Assembly (NCBI GenBank): GCA_938038205.1
Contig: CALHSA010000017.1
Coordinates: forward strand, 1 to 12,694
Reading direction: 5' to 3'
DNA from: an uncultured bacterium
Lineage (GTDB): Bacteria; Bdellovibrionota_C; UBA2361; JANWWW01
Length of the DNA: 12,694 nucleotides
Shown here: positions 6,402-12,694 of the stretch, in pieces
How positions within the stretch are numbered: position 1 is the stretch's first letter
Layout of the letters: each line of letters begins with the position of its first letter
Notes under the pieces: generated by a model
Database searches by the model: none
The model's input: the letters and a program-made list of their open reading frames with translations, nothing else
Told to the model about the DNA's origin: nothing
Translations under genes and position numbers: made by a program

Positions 6402-7269
6402 TTTTAAAAGCTGTAAATGTGTTCTCTAATAAACTTTGTACAGTCATTGGTCCTACACCACCAGGAACTGGAGTAAATGCAAGTAGTTGCTCTGATTCCA
6501 CAATTAAATCCCCCATTAATTTTCCATTCTCAAGCCTTATACCAACATCGATGACTATTGCTCCGGAGCGAAAAACTTTCGAGCTTGTACGCGGTCCCGC
6601 TCCGGTTGCAAGAATAACTATATCAGCATCTTTCAAATATCTAATTGTATCACCTGTTTTTGAGTGGCACACTGTTACTGTAGCATTCCTTTGAAGCAAA
6701 ATCTCAGCCATTGGTCTTCCAACTAGATTACTTCGGCCTACAATTACAGCATGTAGACCTGATAAATCTGAGGCCGGAGGAAATGGCTCATATTTTCCGA
6801 TTTTTTTTAAATGAAAAACTAAATCAATCAAATTAATACATGCTAAAGGAGTACAGGGAAAGTATCTCGGATTTTGTGTAAACAGTAAACCTTGATTCGA
6901 AGAGGTTAAACAATCAACATCTTTGATTGGACTAATCAAATCAATAACTTTTTTTTTGTCTAAATGTTGTGGAATAGGTAGTTGCAAAATCATAGCGTCG
7001 CAAAGATTGTCTTGATTTATTTTAATTATTTCGTCTTTAAGTTTTTCAAAATCTACAGTTTCATCTAAGTTCAAATATTTGGCTATTATACCAACACGAT
7101 GACAAGCCTCTATTTTGCGACTTATATAAATAGAAGAGGCTTTTTTTTTACCTACCTGAATTATTGTTATGCATGGCCTGTTACTCTCCCCGGGATCGTA
7201 ATGACAAAGCAGTTCTTTTAAGTGAAGCTCTCTTAGAAAAGCGAAAAGTTTCCCATCTAATCTAAGCAT
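6367..7269 (-). CDS. folD: Bifunctional methylene-THF dehydrogenase/methenyl-THF cyclohydrolase
   Basis: Interconverts 5,10-methylene-THF, methenyl-THF and 10-formyl-THF, supplying one-carbon units for purines and formyl-Met-tRNA. It has 300 residues. YISRK at 48-52 gives the catalytic Tyr48/Lys52 pair. LQLPIPQH (96-102), KDVD (116-119), PCTP (138-141; the next residue is usually Gly or a similar small one), GRSNLVGRPMA (178-188) and TVCHSKT (199-205) for NADP follow. IDVGI and PVPGGVGPMT (267-276) complete the set. An insertion around KYEPFPPASD (159-168) precedes the Rossmann loop. The ATG overlaps the upstream unknown gene by 13 nt and has no Shine-Dalgarno. Its substrate is the product of the next gene, gcvT, so the pair forms a small folate unit at the end of a mixed operon. 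Confidence 0.95.
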   Translation of the reverse strand: MLRLDGKLFAFLRELHLKELLCHYDPGESNRPCITIIQVGKKKASSIYISRKIEACHRVGIIAKYLNLDETVDFEKLKDEIIKINQDNLCDAMILQLPIPQHLDKKKVIDLISPIKDVDCLTSSNQGLLFTQNPRYFPCTPLACINLIDLVFHLKKIGKYEPFPPASDLSGLHAVIVGRSNLVGRPMAEILLQRNATVTVCHSKTGDTIRYLKDADIVILATGAGPRTSSKVFRSGAIVIDVGIRLENGKLMGDLIVESEQLLAFTPVPGGVGPMTVQSLLENTFTAFKNGNKTPVNRVS

Positions 7270-7805
7270 AAAAGCTCTTTAAAAAAAAGACGAAGGAAAT
7301 CGAATGATGATAATCTAGGCAATTCTAAAAGTACGGGCGATTGATACTCAAAATATCTAAGTCGGGATTGTAAGTAGGTTTTTTTCACTGCCAATGAAAA
7401 ATCAAGGGGATTTTTCGGGATTTTTTGTTTAATTCCTTTGAGCAAAATCAGATCTGGCCTAATTCCAAAGCATAAACTAAAAGGATCCTTTAATTTTATT
7501 TTTGAGAAAAAACTCATATAACTGCAACTCACATAATATCCTCTGAGATTAAAAGCAAAAATCCAATTATAATCCAACCGTTTCGAAATTAAATCAAGAT
7601 TAACTAAATAATAGGCATCAAGAAAAAATGATATTCTGTGAATAATTTCACTCGGTACAGTTTGATCTATAAAAATAATTTTACTGTAATTAATTTTTCT
7701 TGAAAGAAGTTCTTCCAAAAATTGATCGTTAAAAATTGTTGTTTCAAAATTATCTAGGTTTAAAAAAAATTCAGTTTCATTAAACTTAACTATGAGATTT
7801 TTCAC
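7257..7805 (-). CDS. Hypothetical protein between the GT-C gene and folD
   Basis: 182 residues, not recognised. No signal peptide or clear membrane helix. It is rich in Phe, Tyr, Leu and Ile with alternating short strands and helices. Fragments such as YSKIIFIDQTVPSEIIHRIS and YNWIFAFNLRGYYVSCSY look like beta-alpha units, and the C-terminus (FDFLRLFFKELLCLD) looks helical. It may be a soluble alpha/beta protein, but no motif supports a function. GTG overlaps the end of the GT-C gene by 20 nt, and the 3' end overlaps folD by 13 nt. Continuous overlap with conserved genes on both sides is the main evidence that it is translated. Confidence 0.6.
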   Translation of the reverse strand: MKNLIVKFNETEFFLNLDNFETTIFNDQFLEELLSRKINYSKIIFIDQTVPSEIIHRISFFLDAYYLVNLDLISKRLDYNWIFAFNLRGYYVSCSYMSFFSKIKLKDPFSLCFGIRPDLILLKGIKQKIPKNPLDFSLAVKKTYLQSRLRYFEYQSPVLLELPRLSSFDFLRLFFKELLCLD

Positions 7806-8793
7806 AGTAATAATGCCATATTACGCCTACTAACCCACACAAAAATATAGCAAGGAAATATTGGTCTAAAGGATACTTATGGAATAAGAAAAAAGCTGAT
7901 ACTGGTAGCAGGAAACCTAAATACGATACCCGGTTCTGAATTATCATTGCAAACAAAGTGATCAAGTACACTATTACTCCTGGGTGTAAATATTTGGGCA
8001 AAAAGTAACTTATATAGGGCACTGCAAATTTTAAAAATAACTCCACTCCTTCTCTGCCGATATGAAATAAAGTAGTGTAGTACAAAGTTGCCTTGGCGTC
8101 GGTTATGAGCATAGGTAAATAAAAAGTTGCAACAACAGCTGAAAAAACCAGTACACCTTGTAAAGTTTTTCTAAAGCCAAACACTCTATAAAAGTAAAAA
8201 ACATAAGCAGGGATTATAAAAATGAAAGTTTGCTTGAAGGATATGCTTAGTCCCAAGAAAACAAAAGCTATACTGTGCAGTTTTGATCGGATAAATAGAA
8301 AGCCAGTTAAAAGAAGAGAGAGGGATAAAATATCGAGCTGCTCAAAACTTTTCTTCAAAAATAATCGGTGGGATATTAAACCAAATCCTAACACTACCGA
8401 TGATAGCACCGGACTTTCGATCTCATGTTTTTTCAAAATTACATAAAAGAAGTAACTTAAAAGAATAGCCAAATAAACTCTATTCAACCACGAAACTTTG
8501 TACCAAACTTTAAGAAACTCAAAAAAATCAGAAGACCCAGAAATTTTATCCAGAAAGGCTATGAAGATGTACCCTAAAGGAAAATAGGGGGGAGCTTTCT
8601 CCGTTTTTTTCTCTTTATTATTTTCAGAGAAAACAGAGTAAGGGTTTTTAAACTCCTGTATATGTTTTGAATGGGTGTAAATTACTCCCAAATCACTAGC
8701 AAGACTCCACTTTCGCTGATATTGGTCAGTAAAAACACGATAAATAACGACTATAGCTAGAACGCCAAGAAACAACTGCCTAAACGTAATCAT
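7786..8793 (-). CDS. Polytopic GT-C-like glycosyltransferase (GT87/DUF2029-like)
   Basis: An integral membrane protein of 335 residues with about nine hydrophobic segments and the layout of GT-C transferases, which use lipid-phosphate sugars. After the first membrane helix comes a periplasmic loop with SDLGVIYTHSKHIQ (Asp34), KNPY (49-52) and APPYFPLGY (67-75). That matches the D...Y...NPY...PP pattern of GT87-type enzymes. FEQLD (150-154) resembles the common GQxD helix start. SISFKQTF (183-190) and HKYPLDQYF (305-313) match other family landmarks. Donor and acceptor cannot be read from sequence. ATG 8793 is preferred; a TTG seven codons upstream would deepen the overlap with the preceding gene. 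Downstream of galE and another membrane protein, it probably acts in envelope glycan or glycolipid assembly (inference). Confidence 0.65.
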   Translation of the reverse strand: MITFRQLFLGVLAIVVIYRVFTDQYQRKWSLASDLGVIYTHSKHIQEFKNPYSVFSENNKEKKTEKAPPYFPLGYIFIAFLDKISGSSDFFEFLKVWYKVSWLNRVYLAILLSYFFYVILKKHEIESPVLSSVVLGFGLISHRLFLKKSFEQLDILSLSLLLTGFLFIRSKLHSIAFVFLGLSISFKQTFIFIIPAYVFYFYRVFGFRKTLQGVLVFSAVVATFYLPMLITDAKATLYYTTLFHIGREGVELFLKFAVPYISYFLPKYLHPGVIVYLITLFAMIIQNRVSYLGFLLPVSAFFLFHKYPLDQYFLAIFLCGLVGVIWHYYCEKSHS

Positions 8794-9631
8794 GCTTTTT
8801 GCCCAAGTGATCAAAAATTAAAATCATAAGAGAAAAAAGTGGATAAACTCCGGAGGGATCGAATTTAAACAAAAAAGTGCAAACTAAAAAGGATTTAAAA
8901 AAAGAAAGCTTGCTAGAGTTAATGAAAGGAACGCTCAAAACTAGAATAATTTCTAATATTCCAAGTTTATCCAACGAATTTAAAAGTTGAGTTTGATTCA
9001 GAGCAAAAATATAAAAAGAAAAAATTAACAGCAAGCTAAGAAAAGAACTTAAAACAATTGATTTACTTTCAGTGACTAATGTTTTTGAGAGGAAGAAGAT
9101 AAAACTTAATAGTGGATTTAAAAGTCCTGCTATTAAGTAGCACAAAAAACTTTTTTCTTGACTGAAAAGAAAGAGGAGTGAGAATGCAAGTAAAGAGTAT
9201 GGTTCAAAAATAATCAGGGCCAAGCTCGGATTAGATAACACTATAAATAACGTAATGGCGAATTTTAAAGGGAGATTATTAATTCTAGAAGTTATATTTA
9301 CGAATAAAATTGAGCTAAAAATAAAGCTTACAAACGTTAAAAAATAAACGAGAAGTTTTTTTGTTTTTTCATGATAGATTTTTGCCAGAAACCAATTCTC
9401 AAAAGGCTTGCTTTTGCCATCTTTTTTAAAGTCTTTTTTTAAAAAATTTTGTGTTAACGCCTTTTTTCGTATTTCGTTTAAACGTGCGATTATTCCTGGA
9501 TTCTGAACGCGCGCTTCTATCGCCTCAGGAGTATATTTTTTTGCAAAATTAGAGGGCAAACTTGAGATTAAGTAAATTTGAGATAAAAAGAAAATTAAGA
9601 ATAGGATTAATTTTTCAAAGTTCAAGAACAC
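8780..9631 (-). CDS. Polytopic membrane protein, possibly a GT-C partner
   Basis: About 283 residues with roughly eight hydrophobic segments and no motif I recognise. TM1 (about 5-24) is followed by a strongly basic loop (about 26-74) containing KKYTPEAIEARVQNPG and LKKDFKKDGK. The remaining helices are tightly packed (LLVYFLTFVSFIFSSILFV, then a second group). A late FKFDPSGVYPLF may be a conserved loop. GTG 9631 starts one base after the galE stop; a TTG at 9643 would overlap galE by 11 nt. There is no Shine-Dalgarno. It overlaps the next gene, a GT-C-like protein. Joint membrane topology and coupling suggest the two work together, for example as transferase and accessory or flippase subunit, but this is context only. 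Confidence 0.55.
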   Translation of the reverse strand: MFLNFEKLILFLIFFLSQIYLISSLPSNFAKKYTPEAIEARVQNPGIIARLNEIRKKALTQNFLKKDFKKDGKSKPFENWFLAKIYHEKTKKLLVYFLTFVSFIFSSILFVNITSRINNLPLKFAITLFIVLSNPSLALIIFEPYSLLAFSLLFLFSQEKSFLCYLIAGLLNPLLSFIFFLSKTLVTESKSIVLSSFLSLLLIFSFYIFALNQTQLLNSLDKLGILEIILVLSVPFINSSKLSFFKSFLVCTFLFKFDPSGVYPLFSLMILIFDHLGKKHDYV

Positions 9632-9632
9632 G

Positions 9633-10613
9633 TTAACTATCAAAGTCTGGGTAACCTGTGGGCTTGCTTTTGTGAAATTGTAGAGCTGATTTCAGAATGT
9701 CAGATAAAGTAAACGAGGGGCTCCAGTTAAGTAAATCTTTTGCTTTTTGAATATCAGCCACTAAAAACGGCACATCGCCTGGTCTTTTTGCTGAAACCTC
9801 AATTTTTAGCTTTCGTTGTAAAATAGTTTCTAACTCTGAGATAACTTGTTTCACTGAAAAACCGGTCCCTGCCCCAAGATTTATTACCTCAAATCTAGCA
9901 TCACTTTTTTTAAGAAACTCTAAGGCAAGAATATGAGCAGCTGCTAGGTCTTCAACGTGAATAAAATCCCGAACACACGTGCCATCAGCAGTTTCCCAAT
10001 CATCACCGAAGATAACGAACCTTTCTGTTTGTCCCAAAGCAAATTTACATAGTAAAGGAATTAGATGAGTTTCCGGAGAGTGATCTTCTCCGAACTTGCC
10101 ATCTGCTGATGCTCCTGCAGCATTAAAGTATCTCAAGCATATTGCTCTTATTTTGTTTTTATCAAGAGCTAGATGCTCAATCAAACTTTCTGCTGCAGCT
10201 TTTGTAGCTCCGTAAACACTAGAGGGCCCTAGATAATCTGACTCTTTCAGAGGATGGTTCTTAGGCTTGTAAACTGCAGCTGAACTGGAGTAAATCACAA
10301 CTGAATCTTGGGGAATTTTATCTAAGAAGTTTGCAAGCTTAAAAACATTCTCATGCCAATATAACCATGGATTATCCATAGATTCATCAACCCGGATTTT
10401 TCCTGCTAGAAGTATGAAATAATTAAAACCGCTTAAGAACTCTTCAGAAACTTCTCCGTAATCAATGTGATGTAGTTTTATTTCAGTAAATAATGCGGCC
10501 CTATGACCTGAGGATAAATTATCTAAGACCTCAACCTGATAACCTTTTGAATGTAAACCTCTAGCTACAAAAGAACCAATATACCCAGCTCCTCCGACAC
10601 ATAGAATCTTCAT
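9633..10613 (-). CDS. galE: UDP-glucose 4-epimerase-like protein
   Basis: An extended short-chain dehydrogenase that interconverts UDP-glucose and UDP-galactose, or the N-acetyl forms, using bound NAD. It has 326 residues. GGAGYIG (7-13) binds NAD and VLDNLSSGH (29-37) follows. LAGKIRVDES (69-78) sits where GalE has its A-x-K-x-V-x-E-S block. YSSSAAVY (108-115) and YGATK (Tyr134, Lys138) are catalytic. RYFNAAGA (161-168), GTCVRDFIHVEDLA (211-224) and RPGD (277-280) are GalE signatures. Specificity for glucose versus GlcNAc cannot be set by eye. The ATG lies 16 nt from a -10 shared with pyrH. As first gene of a run with membrane and GT-C-like proteins, it most likely feeds cell-surface polysaccharide rather than galactose catabolism (inference). 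Confidence 0.92.
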   Translation of the reverse strand: MKILCVGGAGYIGSFVARGLHSKGYQVEVLDNLSSGHRAALFTEIKLHHIDYGEVSEEFLSGFNYFILLAGKIRVDESMDNPWLYWHENVFKLANFLDKIPQDSVVIYSSSAAVYKPKNHPLKESDYLGPSSVYGATKAAAESLIEHLALDKNKIRAICLRYFNAAGASADGKFGEDHSPETHLIPLLCKFALGQTERFVIFGDDWETADGTCVRDFIHVEDLAAAHILALEFLKKSDARFEVINLGAGTGFSVKQVISELETILQRKLKIEVSAKRPGDVPFLVADIQKAKDLLNWSPSFTLSDILKSALQFHKSKPTGYPDFDS

Positions 10614-10629
10614 TCTCTAAAGCGCATTT

Positions 10630-10635
10630 AGTATA
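10630..10635 (-). promoter_or_regulatory. -10 box of galE, overlapping the pyrH -10
   Basis: Minus strand TATACT followed by AA, 16 nt before the galE ATG. It shares TATA (10632-10635) with the plus-strand TATAAC. The local sequence TTAGTATAACTAA is close to palindromic, and both ATGs lie exactly 16 nt from their respective -10. Confidence 0.55.
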
Positions 10636-10637
10636 AC
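10632..10637 (+). promoter_or_regulatory. -10 box of pyrH
   Basis: TATAAC, 16 nt before the pyrH ATG, within a 40-bp divergent gap with galE. No Shine-Dalgarno is present in the roughly 10-nt leader this implies. This is the same arrangement as dsbD/ung. Confidence 0.5.
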
Positions 10638-10653
10638 TAATTAACGCGTTTGC

Positions 10654-11355
10654 ATGAAGTATAACAGAGTTCTTATTAAAATTTCAGGAGAAATTTTAAA
10701 AGGAAGTCAAGGTTTTGGTTTTGATTTCGATTTTATTCAGAGCTTAGCAGAGGAGATAAAAGAGTCCCACTTGTTGGGGGTTGAGCTGGCTATTGTTGTA
10801 GGTGGTGGCAATATAGTGCGTGGTAATACTTTAGAAAGTAATGGAATCGATCGGGCTACGGCTGATTATATGGGTATGTTAGCCACAGTTATGAACGGAT
10901 TGGCTTTACAGAGTGTATTTGAAAAAAATGGCTTATATACTCGTGTAATGTCAGCTATCGAAATGAATAAAATATGCGAACCTTACATTAGAAGGAGGGC
11001 TATACGCCATTTGGAGAAGAAGAGAATTGTTATTTTTACAGCTGGAACAGGGAATCCGTTTTTTACAACTGACACAGCGGCCGCTCTCAGAGCGACGGAG
11101 ATTGAGGCACAAATTATGATTAAAGGAACAAAAGTGGATGGCATTTTTTCAGCAGATCCTAGTTCTGAAAGTAGCTATAAGCTGGATACTGTTAGTTACT
11201 TAGATTGCGTCAAACAAGGATTAAGGGTAATGGATTTAACAGCTGTTACATTGAGCATGGATTATAGTTTGCCAGTGGCTGTTATAAATCTCACTGAGAA
11301 GGGTAATTTAATTAAGTTTTTAAAAGGAGAAAAGGTTGGAAGCCTGATTACTTGA
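10654..11355 (+). CDS. pyrH: UMP kinase
   Basis: Phosphorylates UMP to UDP for pyrimidine nucleotide synthesis; the bacterial enzyme is a hexamer of the amino-acid-kinase fold. The 233 residues show KISGEILKG (9-17) with the phosphate-binding Lys9, VVGGGNIVRG (48-57), and DRATADYMGMLATVMNGLAL (66-85) for UMP. TGNPFFTTDTAAALRA (131-146) and IKGTKVDGIFSADP (155-168) for ATP follow, with RVMDLTAVTL near the end. All family landmarks are intact. It is the first gene of pyrH-frr-uppS-cdsA. In many bacteria rpsB-tsf precede pyrH; here galE diverges instead, so pyrH has acquired its own promoter. It ends in TGA. Confidence 0.97.
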   Translation: MKYNRVLIKISGEILKGSQGFGFDFDFIQSLAEEIKESHLLGVELAIVVGGGNIVRGNTLESNGIDRATADYMGMLATVMNGLALQSVFEKNGLYTRVMSAIEMNKICEPYIRRRAIRHLEKKRIVIFTAGTGNPFFTTDTAAALRATEIEAQIMIKGTKVDGIFSADPSSESSYKLDTVSYLDCVKQGLRVMDLTAVTLSMDYSLPVAVINLTEKGNLIKFLKGEKVGSLIT

Positions 11356-11372
11356 TTAAAAATTTTCTTCTC

Positions 11373-11383
11373 TAATATTATAT
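11373..11383 (+). promoter_or_regulatory. Possible -10 region directly before frr
   Basis: TAATATTATAT contains overlapping -10-like hexamers (TAATAT, TATTAT and TTATAT), ending 9-14 nt before the frr ATG in the 37-bp pyrH-frr gap. It fits the near-start -10 pattern of the window and would give frr a separate leaderless start. It could also be chance in AT-rich sequence. Confidence 0.35.
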
Positions 11384-11392
11384 CGCTTATTA

Positions 11393-11938
11393 ATGGAGAG
11401 TGAGCAGATTAAGAAACTTAAAGAAAAATGTCAGAAAGCTGAAGAGTACTTTTTATCATCTCTAAAAAAATTAAGAACAGGGAGAGCCAATTCAGCTTTA
11501 ATTGAAGACATTTCGGTTAATTATTATGGCACGCAAACCCCAATAAAAAAACTAGCTCACATATCAGTTGCTGATCCTAGAACTTTGATGGTCCAAGCAT
11601 TTGATCATCAGGCGGCGGTTGAGATAGATAATGCAATTAGGTCTAGTGGCTTGGGTCTTAATCCTCAAAGAGATGGTTTAATATTGAGAATCCCTCTCCC
11701 CCCTATGACTGAAGAAAGAAGGAAAGAATTATTTAAAAAAGCAGCTAAATTAACTGAAGAAGCAAAAGTCGAAGTAAGAAGATTTCGAAAAGAAGCACTT
11801 GCAGAAATTAAAGAGTTGATCCCTGGTGAAGACGACAGGAAAAGATTAGAGAAGGAGGTTCAGAAAATTATAGAGGAGTTTGAAAGGCGATTCGATGAAG
11901 AGCTAAAGAAGAAAGAGAAGGAGATCTTTGAGGTATGA
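11393..11938 (+). CDS. frr: Ribosome recycling factor
   Basis: With EF-G, splits the post-termination ribosome so that subunits can be reused. At 181 residues it is close to the usual 185. KLRTGRANSALIEDISVNYYGTQTP (26-50) contains the conserved LRTGRA stretch and hinge region. LAHISVADPRTLMVQ follows, then RIPLPPMTEERRKEL (101-115) and the long charged helices (KKAAKLTEEAKVEVRRFRKE and onward) of the three-helix bundle. ATG is well supported by alignment and has no Shine-Dalgarno. Its last codons overlap uppS as ATGA, so uppS translation is probably coupled. Confidence 0.97.
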   Translation: MESEQIKKLKEKCQKAEEYFLSSLKKLRTGRANSALIEDISVNYYGTQTPIKKLAHISVADPRTLMVQAFDHQAAVEIDNAIRSSGLGLNPQRDGLILRIPLPPMTEERRKELFKKAAKLTEEAKVEVRRFRKEALAEIKELIPGEDDRKRLEKEVQKIIEEFERRFDEELKKKEKEIFEV

Positions 11939-12639
11939 ATCCGAATCATGTTGGAATAATAATGGACGGAAATGGCAGGTGGGCTACAGAGAGAGGTTTA
12001 GAGAGATTTGAGGGACACAAGAGAGGGCTAGAAACTTTAAAATCTACTGTTGATTTGGCTCTTAAACACAATATTCCTCACATTTCATTTTTTGTTTTTT
12101 CAACAGAGAATTTTTTTAGGCCTGCTAAAGAAGTAAATTTTCTCATGGATTTACTTAAGCAGGCTTTTTTTTCATATATAGATGAGTGTGTAAGTAGAGG
12201 AATAAAGATTAAAGTCGTAGGGAATTTATCACTCTTAGAGGATGATATACAAAGATTGTGTAAAACAGCTGAAGAGAAAACCAAGTATTGTAACAACTTA
12301 AAAGCTTATTTTGCAGTTGCATACGGAGGTAGAAGAGAGATTGTAGATGCGGTGAATAAGATTTTAGCATCTCAAGTGAAAAGTGTTTCGGAAGAATCTT
12401 TTAGACAGTATCTTTATTGTCCAGAGATGCCGGATATCGATCTTTTAATAAGAACCGGAAAGGAGAAGAGAATATCCAACTACTTTTTATGGCAGATTCA
12501 GTATTCAGAGATTTTTTTTAGTGAAAAATATTGGCCAGATTTTGATGAAGATGAGTTGGTTAATGCAATAAATTTTTTTAAAACTAGAGAACGGAGATTC
12601 GGACGGGTGATGGACAACTTTGCAAATGTAAAAAACTAG
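11935..12639 (+). CDS. uppS: Isoprenyl transferase (undecaprenyl diphosphate synthase family)
   Basis: A cis-prenyltransferase making undecaprenyl diphosphate, the lipid carrier for peptidoglycan and surface glycans. It has 234 residues. HVGIIMDGNGRWA (5-17) has the Mg-binding Asp11. RFEGHKRGLETL (24-35) and FSTENFFRP (54-62) match the family, as does the C-terminal DIDLLIRTGKEKRISNYFLWQ, where the family has RTGGE. YSEIFFSEKYWPDF and RERRFG complete it. The only point of note is the Lys in place of the second Gly after RTG. Coupled to frr by ATGA. A GAGG lies 1 nt before the start and an AAGGAG about 12 nt before it; neither is at good Shine-Dalgarno spacing, and both fall in frr coding. Followed one base after its TAG by a probable cdsA. 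Confidence 0.95.
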   Translation: MNPNHVGIIMDGNGRWATERGLERFEGHKRGLETLKSTVDLALKHNIPHISFFVFSTENFFRPAKEVNFLMDLLKQAFFSYIDECVSRGIKIKVVGNLSLLEDDIQRLCKTAEEKTKYCNNLKAYFAVAYGGRREIVDAVNKILASQVKSVSEESFRQYLYCPEMPDIDLLIRTGKEKRISNYFLWQIQYSEIFFSEKYWPDFDEDELVNAINFFKTRERRFGRVMDNFANVKN

Positions 12640-12640
12640 C

Positions 12641-12694
12641 TTGTTTAAGAGAATTTTCGTAGGAGCTCTTTTAATAATCTTACTTTTTTCCTTG
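12641..12694 (+). CDS. cdsA: Start of probable phosphatidate cytidylyltransferase (partial)
   Basis: Eighteen codons from a TTG one base after the uppS stop, cut off by the window end. The residues (MFKRIFVGALLIILLFSL) are a short basic head followed by a hydrophobic helix, as at the N-terminus of CdsA. CdsA makes CDP-diacylglycerol from phosphatidic acid and CTP. The call relies mostly on the conserved uppS-cdsA order; the visible piece alone cannot prove it. TTG is the only standard start in this frame near the junction, and no Shine-Dalgarno precedes it. Confidence 0.6.
   Translation, partial: MFKRIFVGALLIILLFSL

Noticed and set aside
1-12694. Mobile element, CRISPR, toxin-antitoxin or defence island
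   Set aside because: No transposase, integrase, direct repeat array or toxin-antitoxin pair is visible. The content is core metabolism and housekeeping with uniform composition.

Overview
The window is a gene-dense, visibly AT-rich piece of a bacterial chromosome. It uses the standard code: TAA, TGA and TAG all act as stops. The gene content points to a Gram-negative bacterium with a small, streamlined genome: a DsbD/ScsB-type reductant exporter with a periplasmic N-terminal domain, and core genes for DNA repair, B6 and folate metabolism, ribosome recycling and isoprenoid-lipid synthesis. I cannot place it in a phylum. No mobile element, phage gene, CRISPR array, tRNA or rRNA is visible.

Layout. 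(1) A small membrane protein on + converges on dsbD on -. (2) dsbD and ung diverge from a 23-bp gap. After ung comes a 59-codon + strand gene of unknown function. (3) A four-gene - strand run reads membrane protein, rnhB, yraN, pdxH. (4) A + strand helical protein of unknown function lies between two - strand runs. (5) A six-gene - strand run reads galE, membrane protein, GT-C-like glycosyltransferase, unknown protein, folD, gcvT, and each gene overlaps or abuts the next. (6) The + strand run pyrH, frr, uppS, then the start of a probable cdsA, leaves the window. FolD makes and interconverts the folate one-carbon units that GcvT charges. GalE could supply a UDP-sugar for an envelope glycan assembled by the GT-C-like protein (inference). 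PyrH-Frr-UppS-CdsA is a widely conserved bacterial core cluster.

The most unusual signal is regulatory. Almost no gene has a Shine-Dalgarno sequence at a usable distance, including genes inside operons. Genes that begin a transcription unit instead have a good -10 box only about 6-16 nt before the start codon and no recognisable -35. That predicts leaderless or nearly leaderless mRNAs. Two divergent pairs (dsbD/ung and galE/pyrH) share one overlapping AGTATAA[T/C] element, read as TATACT on one strand and TATAAT or TATAAC on the other. Two convergent pairs (59-codon gene/pdxH and helical protein/gcvT) end in the same 4-bp TTAA, with the two stop codons interlocked. Long same-strand overlaps (11-67 nt) complete the picture of extreme compaction. 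I see no defence system or other new multi-gene machine. The candidate novelty is this expression architecture plus several unrecognised small genes.
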